Source of the DNA: Commensalibacter papalotli
GTDB taxonomy: Bacteria; Pseudomonadota; Alphaproteobacteria; Acetobacterales; Acetobacteraceae
Length of the DNA: 64,000 nt
Reading direction: 5' to 3'
NCBI RefSeq assembly: GCF_947179115.1
Contig: NZ_CAMXCI010000001.1
Location: 1,090,331 to 1,154,330, forward strand
The position numbers and the translations under genes were made by a program. The notes under the pieces are model-generated. The model did not search any database and was not told the origin of the DNA. It saw only the letters and a program-made list of their open reading frames with translations. How positions within the stretch are numbered: the first letter of the stretch is position 1; every line of letters starts with the position of its first letter. Positions 41,586 through 51,618 of the stretch are shown piece after piece.

Positions 41586-43052
41586 ATGATCTCTCTTAAT
41601 AGCCTGCTCCATGATGTGCACTTGCCCATTATAGATCAAGATATCCACCTAACGGGAATAACCCTTGATAGTCGCAAGGTCAAAGACGGATACTTGTTTT
41701 GTGCCCTTCCTGGCACGCACTCTAATGGATGTGATTATATTAAAACGGCTATTGAAAAAGGTGCCAAAGCAATATTACTATCCACAAATGTGGATTTTCC
41801 TGAAACTGAAGGTTGTGTTTATATTTATAATGACAACCCACGTTATGTTTTTTCTTTAATGGCTGCTTTATTTTATCCGAAACACCCCAAACATCAAATC
41901 GCGATAACTGGGACAAACGGAAAAACTAGTACCGCCGATTTTGTTCGCCAATTATGGATTTTAAAACATTATAACTCAGCAACTATTGGTACTCTAGGCG
42001 TTATCAGTAATACAAACTATCATTATACAGGCCCTGTTCTGACTACCCCAGATCCGATTACCTTGCACCAAATTCTAACGAACTTGGTTAAACACGATAT
42101 ACAATATGTGGCATTAGAGGCCTCATCTCATGGGCTTGATCAATATCGTTTAGATGGATTAACCTTGGAAGCTGGTGGGTTTACTAATCTTACTCGTGAT
42201 CATCTAGATTATCATCATGATCTTCAACATTATTTAGAAGCCAAACTGCGGTTATTTAAACATATTTTACCGATTGGCGGTATTGCAGCTGTTAATGCAG
42301 ATATGGATCAAGATATCTTAAAACAAATTAAGCAAACTATTCAGGAGCGGCAGCAAAAACTTCGCTTAGTTGGTGAGCAAGGTGAGTTTTTAAAACTAAT
42401 TTCTGTAACACCACTTCCAGAAGGGCAAAAACTAGAGATTAAAATAATGACTGGCGAACAAATCTCAGTGACCCTTCCTTTACTTGGACGATATCAAGTA
42501 GATAACATTTTACTAGCCATAGCATTAATTGCCAAAGACACCATTGATGTAAAAAACCTCATCTCTTTACTTCCTCAACTTAAAGGGGTTAGAGGTAGAA
42601 TGGAGCAAGCAGCTATTTTACCAAATGGTGCAGCAATATATGTTGATTATGCTCATACACCTGATGCATTGGCACATTTATTGCAATCTTTACGCCCTCA
42701 TACTCACCACAAACTTTATATTATTTTTGGTGCAGGCGGAGATCGTGATACAGGCAAGCGTCCTTTGATGGCACAAGAAGCTCAAAAATATGCCGATCAT
42801 GTCATTATCACCGATGATAACCCTCGTAATGAGAATCCCGAGCTTGTTCGAAAGCAGGTCAAAGTCGGTGCTCCTGATGCGCTAGAAATTGCAGGGCGAG
42901 AAGAAGCTATTGCACAAACTATCAAAAAGCTACAAAAAGACGATATCTTAGTAGTGGCAGGAAAAGGACATGAACAAGGCCAAATTATTGGCACTACTGT
43001 TTATCCTTTTGATGATGTCACAATAATACAAAAATATGCGAGCCGTTTATGA
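41586..43052 (+). CDS. murE: UDP-MurNAc-L-Ala-D-Glu: meso-diaminopimelate ligase
   Basis: 488 residues, Mur ligase. It adds the third residue of the stem peptide. What is seen: ITLDSRKVKDGYLFCALPG at the N terminus, the ATP loop AITGTNGKTSTADFVRQLW, LEASSHGLDQYRL, FTNLTRDHLDYH and the diaminopimelate-selecting DNPR in IITDDNPRNENP, so the substrate is meso-DAP and not lysine. The end has VVAGKGHEQGQI. It overlaps murF by 4 bp in ATGA, so translation is coupled. Confidence 0.97.
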   Translation: MISLNSLLHDVHLPIIDQDIHLTGITLDSRKVKDGYLFCALPGTHSNGCDYIKTAIEKGAKAILLSTNVDFPETEGCVYIYNDNPRYVFSLMAALFYPKHPKHQIAITGTNGKTSTADFVRQLWILKHYNSATIGTLGVISNTNYHYTGPVLTTPDPITLHQILTNLVKHDIQYVALEASSHGLDQYRLDGLTLEAGGFTNLTRDHLDYHHDLQHYLEAKLRLFKHILPIGGIAAVNADMDQDILKQIKQTIQERQQKLRLVGEQGEFLKLISVTPLPEGQKLEIKIMTGEQISVTLPLLGRYQVDNILLAIALIAKDTIDVKNLISLLPQLKGVRGRMEQAAILPNGAAIYVDYAHTPDALAHLLQSLRPHTHHKLYIIFGAGGDRDTGKRPLMAQEAQKYADHVIITDDNPRNENPELVRKQVKVGAPDALEIAGREEAIAQTIKKLQKDDILVVAGKGHEQGQIIGTTVYPFDDVTIIQKYASRL

Positions 43053-44437
43053 CTCTTTTATGGACTGAAACCGACCTTGTTCACGCAACCCAAGGTTCGT
43101 TCTCTTACGCTTGTCAAATCAAGGGCACAGGGATTTCTATTGATACGCGCACCCTTGAAAAAGGAGATATCTTCATCGCCATTATTGGTGAGAATAGCGA
43201 CGGTCATGCACATGTGAAAAAAGCATTAGAGCTAGGAGCATCTTGTGCGATTATCAGCCATCCTATTGCAGAACTATCAGAAGATTCTCCTGTTTTATAT
43301 GTTAAGGATACATTACAGGCCTTAACAGATATCGGTTATTATGGTCGTAAGCGTTTTACAGGCAAGGTTATTGCAGTTACGGGTAGTGTGGGTAAAACCA
43401 CGACCAAAGAAATGCTTAAAACAACTTTGTCAGCTTTTGGCAGCGTGCATGCCGCAGCAGGATCGCATAATAATCATTTAGGTGTTCCATTGACTTTGGC
43501 ACGCCTGCCAAATGATACAGATTTTTGCGTTTGTGAAATTGGAATGAATCATGTTGGGGAAATTGCACCATTAGCAAAGTTGGTTAATCCTCATATTGCC
43601 ATTATTACCGAAGTTGCTTCATCTCACCTTGGATATATGCAAAACCTAGATAATATCGCCAAAGAAAAAAGTCAGATTATAACAGCCCTAACCGCTCAAG
43701 CTATTACCTTGATTCCAGATACGATTTATGGAATGTCAGTTTTCCAGAAAGTCGCCCAACAATATCAAGTACAATTAATAACAGTTGGTTTATCTGAAAC
43801 TGCATCAATACAACTTAGCGATATTGAATTACTTCCTCAAGGATCAAAATTCCAAGCTACTTTGCACAATCAAGAATACCATTTTACTCTCTCCTCACCT
43901 GGAAAACATTTAGTGCATAATGCAGGTTTAGTTATTGGTGTAATAGAAAGCCTAAATCTGGATATTAAACGCTCTATTACTGCTTTAGCTGCATTTCAAA
44001 CTGGCAATGGCAGAGGAAAAATCTTACCTTTACAGCCCATCAATGGAATTATATTAGACGAGAGTTATAATGCTTCCACCCTTTCTATACGCACGGCATT
44101 ACAAACTTTATCTATACTGGCTCCAGCAAGAAAAATTGCAATATTAGGAGATATCAAAGAATTAGGTGAGTATAGTCAGTCTGAACATCTCTCTTTACTT
44201 CCTCATTTAACCACACATGCTGATCTAGTTTTCTGTTGTGGTGAAATGATGAAAATTGTATTTGAACAATTGCCTCTCACCTTACAGGGTTCTTGGCGTG
44301 CGACTGCGCAAGAATTAATTCCAGTAATCCAAGAGCGTCTGCAAGAAAATGATACTCTTTTGATTAAAGGCAGCAACTCTATGCGTATGAATATAATTGT
44401 TACAGCTTTAACTGCTCCAGCCATAAGGAAAAACTAA
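43049..44437 (+). CDS. murF: UDP-MurNAc-tripeptide: D-alanyl-D-alanine ligase
   Basis: 462 residues. It adds the D-Ala-D-Ala dipeptide made by Ddl (51619). What is seen: GISIDTRTLEKGDIFIAIIGENSDGH, the ATP loop VTGSVGKTTTKEML, SHNNHLGVPLTLARLP, EIGMNHVGEIAPLAKLV, and in the C-terminal domain ILDESYNASTLSIRTALQTL and ILGDIKELGEYS. It overlaps murE by 4 bp and mraY by one base (TAATG). Confidence 0.96.
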   Translation: MTLLWTETDLVHATQGSFSYACQIKGTGISIDTRTLEKGDIFIAIIGENSDGHAHVKKALELGASCAIISHPIAELSEDSPVLYVKDTLQALTDIGYYGRKRFTGKVIAVTGSVGKTTTKEMLKTTLSAFGSVHAAAGSHNNHLGVPLTLARLPNDTDFCVCEIGMNHVGEIAPLAKLVNPHIAIITEVASSHLGYMQNLDNIAKEKSQIITALTAQAITLIPDTIYGMSVFQKVAQQYQVQLITVGLSETASIQLSDIELLPQGSKFQATLHNQEYHFTLSSPGKHLVHNAGLVIGVIESLNLDIKRSITALAAFQTGNGRGKILPLQPINGIILDESYNASTLSIRTALQTLSILAPARKIAILGDIKELGEYSQSEHLSLLPHLTTHADLVFCCGEMMKIVFEQLPLTLQGSWRATAQELIPVIQERLQENDTLLIKGSNSMRMNIIVTALTAPAIRKN

Positions 44438-45528
44438 TGCTATATGATCTGATAACGCGTTTTGGGTTGGAATATATTTCTCCTTTCAACCTCTTTCGCT
44501 ATATTACATTTCGTGCTGGAGCTGCCTGTTTTACCGCCTTTTTCCTAAGCTTATGGATTGGCCCCTATATTATTGCCAAACTCCATAAAATTCAACGTGA
44601 TGGACAACCTATCCGTGCTTTGGGACCAGAACGTCACATCAAAGAAAAAGCTGGAACGCCCACAATGGGCGGAATTATGATGCTTTTTACCCTGACTTTT
44701 TCCACCTTGTTATGGAGTGATCTTTCCAACGGTTTTATGTGGATTATGTTATTTGTAACGCTGGGCTTTGGGTTAATTGGTTTTTTTGATGATTATCAAA
44801 AACTGGCTAAAAGAAACACAGATGGTCTTTCTAAACGCACACGTTTAGGGGGAGAGTTCTTGATCTCTGCTGTTGCAGCCTTTGGTTTACAAGCAATAAC
44901 CCCACCAGATATCGCCAATCATGTCGCTTTACCTTTTTTTCAAAATCTTATGATTCCCCTAGGATATTTCTTTCCTATTTTTGGAATGGTCGTTATTGCA
45001 GGATTTGGAAATGCAGTTAATTTTACCGATGGACTAGATGGGTTAGCCATTGTTCCTGTTGTTATTGCATTCTTGGTCTTTGCGTTGATTGCGTATCTTG
45101 TCGGAAATGCAGTATTTGCCAAATATTTATTCTTACATTTTGTACCACAAACAGGAGAACTTGGGATTTTCTGTGCAGCGATTATTGGTGCTGGGTTAGG
45201 ATTTTTATGGTTTAATGCTCCTCCTGCTTCTGTATTTATGGGAGATACAGGATCCTTAGCCTTAGGTGGGGCTTTGGGTGCTGTTGCGGTTGCTGTCAAA
45301 CATGAATTCGTTCTATGTATCGTTGGTGGTTTATTTGTCGTTGAAACATTATCTGTTATTATACAGGTTGCTTGGTATAAACGTACAAAAACCCGCGTAT
45401 TCCTGATGGCACCTTTGCACCACCATTTTGAGAAAAAAGGCCTTTCAGAATCAAAAATTGTTATTCGTTTTTGGATTGTTGCGATTATGCTGGGTCTTAT
45501 TGGTCTGGCCACATTAAAGTTACGGTAA
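44437..45528 (+). CDS. mraY: Phospho-MurNAc-pentapeptide transferase
   Basis: 363 residues with about ten membrane helices. It makes lipid I from UDP-MurNAc-pentapeptide and undecaprenyl phosphate. What is seen: KEKAGTPTMGGIMM, the catalytic FFDDYQKLAKRNTDGLSKRTRL, NFTDGLDGLAIVP, FMGDTGSLALGG and the HHHFEKKGLSESKIVIRFW loop, all in the usual order. It overlaps murF by one base; murD starts one base after its stop. Confidence 0.97.
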   Translation: MLYDLITRFGLEYISPFNLFRYITFRAGAACFTAFFLSLWIGPYIIAKLHKIQRDGQPIRALGPERHIKEKAGTPTMGGIMMLFTLTFSTLLWSDLSNGFMWIMLFVTLGFGLIGFFDDYQKLAKRNTDGLSKRTRLGGEFLISAVAAFGLQAITPPDIANHVALPFFQNLMIPLGYFFPIFGMVVIAGFGNAVNFTDGLDGLAIVPVVIAFLVFALIAYLVGNAVFAKYLFLHFVPQTGELGIFCAAIIGAGLGFLWFNAPPASVFMGDTGSLALGGALGAVAVAVKHEFVLCIVGGLFVVETLSVIIQVAWYKRTKTRVFLMAPLHHHFEKKGLSESKIVIRFWIVAIMLGLIGLATLKLR

Positions 45529-45529
45529 T

Positions 45530-46909
45530 ATGAATTTCTCATCTACTCTTTTTCATAATCAACACTATGCCATTTTGGGGCTGGGGAAAAACGGTATTGT
45601 TGCTGCCAAACGCTTATTAACAATGGGCGCAACAATACAAATATGGGATGATCAAGAACAAAAAAGAAATGATATCCCCGCAGAGCTCAAACCGTATGTT
45701 AAGTCGTTTAAAGATCTACAAAATTTTAACGCGCTGGTTATGTCTCCTGGTATTCCACATCTTTTACCCAAAGCACACCCTATCGCAACACTTGCGATTG
45801 AGCAAAATATCCCTATTTTTTCCGATGCAGAGCTTTTATACCGCGCGGTCAAGAAGTCTGGATCAAAAGCACGTTTTGTGGCTATAACAGGCACAAATGG
45901 CAAATCCACAACAACAGTTTTATTAACGCATTTACTAAATGAAGCAGGTATTCCTGCAATGGCTGGTGGAAACTTGGGCCCTGCTGCTTTGGCATTACCT
46001 TTATTAAGGGATAATGGGGTTTATGTTCTGGAAATGTCTTCTTATATGCTTGAACGTTTATCAGAATTTACCGCTGATATTTCGTGCTTGTTAAATATGA
46101 CCCCAGATCACTTGGAACGTCATGGGGATATGCAAGGATATATCAAAGCCAAAAGTCATATTTTTGATCGCCAATCTTCTACTGATTTGGCTATTATTGG
46201 CGTCGAAGATAATATTTGCAGCCATATTGCTCAAACGCTAGGTAATCAATCCAAAGTGCAAATTCAAACCATTACAGGCATCGATAAAAAAGCCGATTTT
46301 TGGGTAAGCAATCATATTTTACGCGATCAACGAGGCCCTATTGCAGATCTTACAACCGCTTTTTTACTTCCTGGGGATCATAATGCGCAAAATGCTGCAG
46401 CTGCAGCTGCAATGGCTTTACGTTTAGGCCTCAGCAAAACACAGATACAAACTGGATTAAACTCTTATCAAGGCCTAGCACATCGTCAACGCCCTGTGGC
46501 TACTATTCATAATATAACTTTTATTAATGACAGCAAAGCAACAAACGCCGATGCGGCCTCAAAAGCATTAACTTGTTATAACGAATTGATTTGGATTGCG
46601 GGAGGATTGGCCAAGTCCAATGGCCTTGACGATCTAGTGCCTTTTTTTTCGCGCATCAAGTTGGCTCTGCTAATTGGCGAAGACGCACAACTCTTAGCCA
46701 AAACCTTGCAAGCACATCATGTTTCTTATAAAATCGTGAGAACCCTTGAACATGCAGTTCCTGAAGCTTTTGGGTATGCACAAACACATCATATAAATAC
46801 AGTTTTACTGTCTCCGGCATGTGCCAGTTTTGATCAATTTAGCAGTTTTGAAGAAAGAGGTGATCATTTTGCCGAGCTTGTTATGCAGCTTTCATCTTCA
46901 CTTTCTTAA
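45530..46909 (+). CDS. murD: UDP-MurNAc-L-alanine: D-glutamate ligase
   Basis: 459 residues. It adds D-glutamate (from MurI) to the stem peptide. What is seen: the N-terminal Rossmann AILGLGKNGIVAAKRLL, SPGIPHLLPKAHPI, the ATP loop AITGTNGKSTTTVLLTHLL, AGGNLGPAALAL, EMSSYMLERL, NMTPDHLERHGD, and in the C-terminal domain INDSKATNADAASKAL and LLSPACASFDQFSSFEERGDHF. It lies one base after mraY and 28 bp before ftsW. Confidence 0.96.
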   Translation: MNFSSTLFHNQHYAILGLGKNGIVAAKRLLTMGATIQIWDDQEQKRNDIPAELKPYVKSFKDLQNFNALVMSPGIPHLLPKAHPIATLAIEQNIPIFSDAELLYRAVKKSGSKARFVAITGTNGKSTTTVLLTHLLNEAGIPAMAGGNLGPAALALPLLRDNGVYVLEMSSYMLERLSEFTADISCLLNMTPDHLERHGDMQGYIKAKSHIFDRQSSTDLAIIGVEDNICSHIAQTLGNQSKVQIQTITGIDKKADFWVSNHILRDQRGPIADLTTAFLLPGDHNAQNAAAAAAMALRLGLSKTQIQTGLNSYQGLAHRQRPVATIHNITFINDSKATNADAASKALTCYNELIWIAGGLAKSNGLDDLVPFFSRIKLALLIGEDAQLLAKTLQAHHVSYKIVRTLEHAVPEAFGYAQTHHINTVLLSPACASFDQFSSFEERGDHFAELVMQLSSSLS

Positions 46910-46937
46910 ATCATCCAAGAATTAAAGGCCCAAATTA

Positions 46938-48104
46938 ATGTCAGGAATTTCCCGCACTGATAATTCGTTACTTGCACGGTGGTGGCGTAATGTTGACCAT
47001 TGGACGCTTGGTTCTGTAGGTCTGTTAATTGGTTTTGGTTATATTTTAATGATGGCCGCAAGCCCTGCCGTGGCTCAACGTATTGGGGCTTCAAGAGATG
47101 TATTTATTTTCAAACAGGTCATGTTTCTAAGCATTGCAGCTTTAACTATTATTGTTGTTTCAATGTTATCAACTGAAGGGATCAAAAAACTCAGTATTTT
47201 AGGCACATTTCTTGCTATTGCTGCCACGGCATATACGTTGGTTCATGGAATGGATATTAAAGGAGCAAAACGTTGGATTGCTTTACCAATTATGTCCTTA
47301 CAACCTTCTGAGTTTTTAAAACCCTGTTTTGCAATTTTTACTGCATGGTTGCTAACGCAATGGAAAATGCGTTTTTATATACCTGGAATTCTGATTGCTT
47401 TGGGATTTTATGGTGTGATTTTATTTATTTTAAAATCCCAACCTGATATTGGTATGTTAGCCGTTATTACTGCTGTTCTGTTAACACAGCTGTTTATCAA
47501 CGGATTAAACATGTTCTGGATTTTTTCTGGTTTTGGCGGAATGATTGCTGCTTTTATCGGTGCCTATGTAGTATTACCCCACGTGCGTTCACGCGTAGAA
47601 CGGTTTTTACATCCTGAAGTCGGTGATCATTATCAAATTGATACTGCTTTACGTGCTTTTGGGAATGGTGGATTATGGGGGCGTGGTCCTGGTGAAGGAC
47701 GTGTCAAAGACTTGCTACCTGATGCGCATGCTGACTTTGTTTTTGCTGTTGCTGGAGAAGAGTATGGTATGGTTGTTTGTTGTATCATTATCTTTCTTTT
47801 TTGCTTTATTGTTTCCAGAACTCTGCTAAAACTTATCAAAGAAGATGATCCTTTTGTAGTTTTAGCAACCTCTGGATTAATTACAGGTTTTGGGCTACAA
47901 GCCTTTATTAATATGGGATCAACGTTACATCTGATTCCAACCAAAGGAATGACGCTGCCATTTATTTCTTATGGGGGATCCTCGGCTTTATCCGTTGCTT
48001 TTACTATTGGTATGGTTCTCGCATTAACACGAAAACGGGTAGAATCTCCAAAATTCTTTAAAAATAACAATCAACCTTTTAGCAAGAGAAACCTCGTACG
48101 ATGA
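46938..48104 (+). CDS. ftsW: Septal peptidoglycan polymerase FtsW
   Basis: 388 residues with ten membrane helices, SEDS family. It polymerises lipid II at the septum together with FtsI. What is seen: KGAKRWIALPIMSLQPSEFLKPCFAIFTAW, QPDIGMLAVITAVLLTQLFINGL with the conserved aspartate, and LPDAHADFVFAVAGEEYGMV; near the end are NMGSTLHLIPTKGMTLPFISYGGSS. A short cytosolic tail follows. It overlaps murG by 4 bp. Confidence 0.95.
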   Translation: MSGISRTDNSLLARWWRNVDHWTLGSVGLLIGFGYILMMAASPAVAQRIGASRDVFIFKQVMFLSIAALTIIVVSMLSTEGIKKLSILGTFLAIAATAYTLVHGMDIKGAKRWIALPIMSLQPSEFLKPCFAIFTAWLLTQWKMRFYIPGILIALGFYGVILFILKSQPDIGMLAVITAVLLTQLFINGLNMFWIFSGFGGMIAAFIGAYVVLPHVRSRVERFLHPEVGDHYQIDTALRAFGNGGLWGRGPGEGRVKDLLPDAHADFVFAVAGEEYGMVVCCIIIFLFCFIVSRTLLKLIKEDDPFVVLATSGLITGFGLQAFINMGSTLHLIPTKGMTLPFISYGGSSALSVAFTIGMVLALTRKRVESPKFFKNNNQPFSKRNLVR

Positions 48105-49198
48105 ATAAACCAAAAATCGGCATTGTTGCTGGGGGAACAGGGGGGCACTTCTTTCCTGCCAAAGCATTAGCTATGCAACTAAGAGAAAGAAACTATCCGA
48201 TCTTGTTTATGACGGATAAACGAATAGAAGATCCTCAATTAGCAGAATGGGATGATATCCAGCAATTCGTCATTGATGGTGGGGGAATTGCAAAAAAATC
48301 TATTGGACAAAAAATTCATAATGGGTTGGAACTTTTAAAGGGTATTTCTCAGGCTCGTAAAATATTACAAAAAAACCCTGTAAGCGTCATTATTGGTTTT
48401 GGTGGATATCCTTCCATTCCTCCACTTGCAGCGGCACGCTTATTACCCAAGAAAAAACGTCCAAAGATCATTTTACATGAAGGTAATGCCATTATTGGTA
48501 AGGCTAATGCAATGTTGTCTTACTTTGCCGATACTATTGCAACATCTTTTCCAGAGGTTACAGGCATTTCCAAAAAAATTCCTGTAAAGACAACAGGACT
48601 TCCTGTTCGCCCCGATATTACGGCACTTTATCCTTCTGTTTATCAAGCGCCGACAGATACAATTAATTTAGTGATTTGGGGAGGCTCTTTAGGGGCTAAG
48701 ATCTTAGGCGAGATCGTTCCTTATGCTTTAGAAAACCTACCTGTTGAGATCAAACAAAAGTTACGTATTACACAACAAGTGCGTCAAGAAGATTTGGATC
48801 ATGTTAAGCAAATTTATAAAAGAGCACAAATACAAGCTACTCTTGCACCGTTCTTAAAAGATGTCGCTTCTATTTTAAAACAAGCACATCTGGTTGTTGG
48901 CCGTGCTGGTGGTTCCTCAGTTTCAGAATTATCCTTAGCAGGAAAACCTGCAATTTTAATTCCTTATCCATTTGCTGCAAATAAAGAACAAGACTATAAT
49001 GCCAAAGCTCTAGAGCAAGAAGGTTCGGCGTGGGTAATTGATCAAAGCGAATTCTCAGTTACTCGGTTAAACGCATTATTAACAGACTTGCTAAACCATT
49101 CTGAGAAATTAACAACAGCCGCCCAATCCCATAAACTTATTTACCCTGATGCTGCAAAAGAATTGGCAGATTTAATAGAATCCAGTATCACCATATAA
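48101..49198 (+). CDS. murG: UDP-GlcNAc: lipid I GlcNAc transferase
   Basis: 365 residues, GT28. It makes lipid II at the inner face of the membrane. What is seen: the first glycine loop VAGGTGGHFFPAKALA, IGFGGYPSIPPLAAARLL, ILHEGNAIIGKANAML (the usual Gln of HEQN is Gly here), TGLPVRPDI, WGGSLGAKILGEIVP and the UDP-GlcNAc site VGRAGGSSVSELSLAGKPAILIPYPFAANKEQDYNA. Length is normal. It overlaps ftsW by 4 bp; a 39-bp gap separates it from murC. Confidence 0.95.
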   Translation: MNKPKIGIVAGGTGGHFFPAKALAMQLRERNYPILFMTDKRIEDPQLAEWDDIQQFVIDGGGIAKKSIGQKIHNGLELLKGISQARKILQKNPVSVIIGFGGYPSIPPLAAARLLPKKKRPKIILHEGNAIIGKANAMLSYFADTIATSFPEVTGISKKIPVKTTGLPVRPDITALYPSVYQAPTDTINLVIWGGSLGAKILGEIVPYALENLPVEIKQKLRITQQVRQEDLDHVKQIYKRAQIQATLAPFLKDVASILKQAHLVVGRAGGSSVSELSLAGKPAILIPYPFAANKEQDYNAKALEQEGSAWVIDQSEFSVTRLNALLTDLLNHSEKLTTAAQSHKLIYPDAAKELADLIESSITI

Positions 49199-49237
49199 AC
49201 TCCTTGACGATTATTTCAGAAAGAAAGCACCGCAATT

Positions 49238-50656
49238 ATGAGATCTCTTCCCCTTTCGATTGGCACTATTCATTTTGTAGGAATTGGTGGTATTGGCATG
49301 TCCGGTATTGCTGAGACTTTACATTATCTGGGATATAAAATCCAAGGGTCAGATATGTCAGAAAATGCAAATGTATTACGTCTTCGTAAACTCGGCATTG
49401 TTGTTCATATTGGTCACAGTGCGGAAAATGTCGGCCAAGCTCAAGTTGTCGTTATTTCTTCAGCAATCAAAAAAGATAATCCTGAAATCGTTGAAGCACG
49501 TTCCAGATTTATTCCTGTGGTTCGCAGAGCAGAAATGCTGGCCGAGTTAATGCGTTTACGTTGGTCTATTGCCGTTGGAGGCACTCATGGAAAAACCACA
49601 ACCACCAGTATGGTTGCTACTTTATTAGAGTACGCAAAACTGGACCCCACCGTCATTAACGGGGGTATTATCGAGGCCTATGGCACCAATACGAGAATGG
49701 GATCTGGGGACTGGATGGTTGTTGAGGCCGATGAAAGTGATGGTTCGTTCTTACATCTTCCTGTAGTCATTGCGATTGTCACCAATATGGACCCAGAACA
49801 TATGGATCATTGGGGCACTCCAGAAGCTATGGAAAACGCCTATCATCAATTTGTATCCAATATTCCTTTTTATGGTTTTGCTGTTCTTTGTATAGACCAT
49901 CCTGGCGTGCAAAAAATGCTGCCAAACCTTTCAGATCGCAGGCTTATTACCTATGGTTTTTCCCCTCAAGCTGATGTTCGTGCAGATAAAATTATTGCCG
50001 ACAAACTAGGTACAACTTTTGACGTTGTTGTCACCAACCGTCATAAACAAATTAACCGTCGCATTGGGCCTTTCCGTTTACCGATGCTGGGCCAGCATAA
50101 TGTACAAAATGCACTGGCTGCGATTGCTGTTGCTTTGGAAATGGATATCAGCGAAGACAATATTCGTTCTGCATTTGCTGCATTTAAAGGCGTTCAACGT
50201 CGCTTTACTCGCGTTGGAGAAATTGGAAAAATCAGCATTATTGATGATTATGGTCATCATCCCGTTGAAATCTCTGCCGTATTAAAAGCAGCTCGCCAAG
50301 CAACATCAAATAATGTAATTGCCGTAGTACAGCCTCACCGCTATACGCGCTTACGGGATTTATTTACTGAATTTTGTTCTTGTATGAATGATGCCAGCAC
50401 CGTTATTGTGGCAGATGTATATGCAGCTGGTGAAGATCCCATTCCTGATTTCGATCGTGATGCTTTGATCGAAGGATTACGTGCTCATGGACACCAATCT
50501 GTAGTCGCTTTACCCCATCCTGATCAATTAGCGGAAATGATTAATGCCATTGCAGAGCCTGGTGACGTAGTAATTTTCCTGGGGGCTGGATCTGTAACCT
50601 ATTGGGCACATGCTTTGCCAGAGCAACTTAAAAAATTACAACAAGAAAGCACTTAA
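49238..50656 (+). CDS. murC: UDP-MurNAc: L-alanine ligase
   Basis: 472 residues. It adds the first residue of the stem peptide. What is seen: HFVGIGGIGMSGIAETLHYLG, the ATP loop VGGTHGKTTTTSMVATLL, VVEADESDGSFLHL, TNMDPEHMDHWG, RRFTRVGEIGKISIIDDYGHHPVEI and VQPHRYTRLRDLFTEF. The order and length are those of MurC. murB starts 11 bp after its stop. Confidence 0.97.
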   Translation: MRSLPLSIGTIHFVGIGGIGMSGIAETLHYLGYKIQGSDMSENANVLRLRKLGIVVHIGHSAENVGQAQVVVISSAIKKDNPEIVEARSRFIPVVRRAEMLAELMRLRWSIAVGGTHGKTTTTSMVATLLEYAKLDPTVINGGIIEAYGTNTRMGSGDWMVVEADESDGSFLHLPVVIAIVTNMDPEHMDHWGTPEAMENAYHQFVSNIPFYGFAVLCIDHPGVQKMLPNLSDRRLITYGFSPQADVRADKIIADKLGTTFDVVVTNRHKQINRRIGPFRLPMLGQHNVQNALAAIAVALEMDISEDNIRSAFAAFKGVQRRFTRVGEIGKISIIDDYGHHPVEISAVLKAARQATSNNVIAVVQPHRYTRLRDLFTEFCSCMNDASTVIVADVYAAGEDPIPDFDRDALIEGLRAHGHQSVVALPHPDQLAEMINAIAEPGDVVIFLGAGSVTYWAHALPEQLKKLQQEST

Positions 50657-50667
50657 AGGGATAGAAT

Positions 50668-51606
50668 ATGCAACAAGGTCTTTTTACCAAAGAAGCATTT
50701 TCTGATTTACTGCCAAAACTGCAGGGAAAGATCAATTTTGATGTTCCTCTTAATGTACGCAGCTGGTTCAGAGTAGGCGGAAATGCAGAAATTTTGATTA
50801 ATCCTGCCAATGATGAAGACCTTGCATATATTTTATACCAACTCCCTTTGGAGTGGCCTATCTTTACTTTGGGCGCAACTTCAAATTTATTAATCCGTGA
50901 TGGCGGTATTCCAGGCGTTAATTTTCAACTCCGCAAAGGGTTTAATGAAATCATTCCTGATCAAGATGGATTTATTGTTGGTGCCGCATGTCTTGACACT
51001 GTTGTTGCTGAACATGCCGCTGCGACAGGAATTAAAGGATTAGAATTCTTAATTGGTATTCCTGGCTCTATTGGTGGAGCTGTCAAAATGAATGCAGGAG
51101 CACATGGTTCAGAACTGTCCAATATCCTTGATTGGATAGAGATTATTACCCGCGAAGGCAAATTAATTCGTTTATCTGTCAGCGAGCTTGGGCTGAGCTA
51201 TCGCCACTCCACTTTGCCACAAGATGCCATAGTTACCAAAGCACGCCTACAAGGGCTACCTGGGGACAAAGAAAAAATTATTCAAGCAATGAATGCTATT
51301 AAAAAGCAACGAGAAGACTCACAACCCATTCGATCTCGCACAGGCGGATCGACCTTCCGCAATCCTGACCCTTCAGTTTCAGAATATAAAGCATGGCAGT
51401 TGATTGACATGGTTAGCGGCAGAGGCTTAACCATCGGTGGCGCGCAAGTCAGTGAAAAACATTGTAATTTTTTAATAAATACTGGTACAGCGACAGCGGC
51501 TGATATTGAGAATCTGGGTGAAGAACTGAAAAAGCGCGTTATGGATCAATTCTCTATTGCACTTCACTGGGAAATCAAACGCATTGGTCGTCCATTACAA
51601 CAATAA
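50668..51606 (+). CDS. murB: UDP-N-acetylenolpyruvoylglucosamine reductase
   Basis: 312 residues, FAD-dependent, type I/IIa class. It makes UDP-MurNAc, the substrate of MurC. What is seen: NVRSWFRVGGNAEILINPAN, the FAD loop LGATSNLLIRDGG, EFLIGIPGSIGGAVKMNAGAHGSEL, SYRHSTLP, the catalytic serine in RTGGSTFRNPD and the C-terminal NFLINTGTATAADIENL. AAAGGGATAG before the ATG provides a ribosome site. It lies 12 bp before ddl. Confidence 0.95.
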   Translation: MQQGLFTKEAFSDLLPKLQGKINFDVPLNVRSWFRVGGNAEILINPANDEDLAYILYQLPLEWPIFTLGATSNLLIRDGGIPGVNFQLRKGFNEIIPDQDGFIVGAACLDTVVAEHAAATGIKGLEFLIGIPGSIGGAVKMNAGAHGSELSNILDWIEIITREGKLIRLSVSELGLSYRHSTLPQDAIVTKARLQGLPGDKEKIIQAMNAIKKQREDSQPIRSRTGGSTFRNPDPSVSEYKAWQLIDMVSGRGLTIGGAQVSEKHCNFLINTGTATAADIENLGEELKKRVMDQFSIALHWEIKRIGRPLQQ

Positions 51607-51618
51607 GAAAGTATTCAA

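Noticed and set aside
44940..45542. 200-codon antisense frame over mraY
   Set aside because: Long only because the highly conserved mraY sequence lacks stops on the other strand; no start region or family match.
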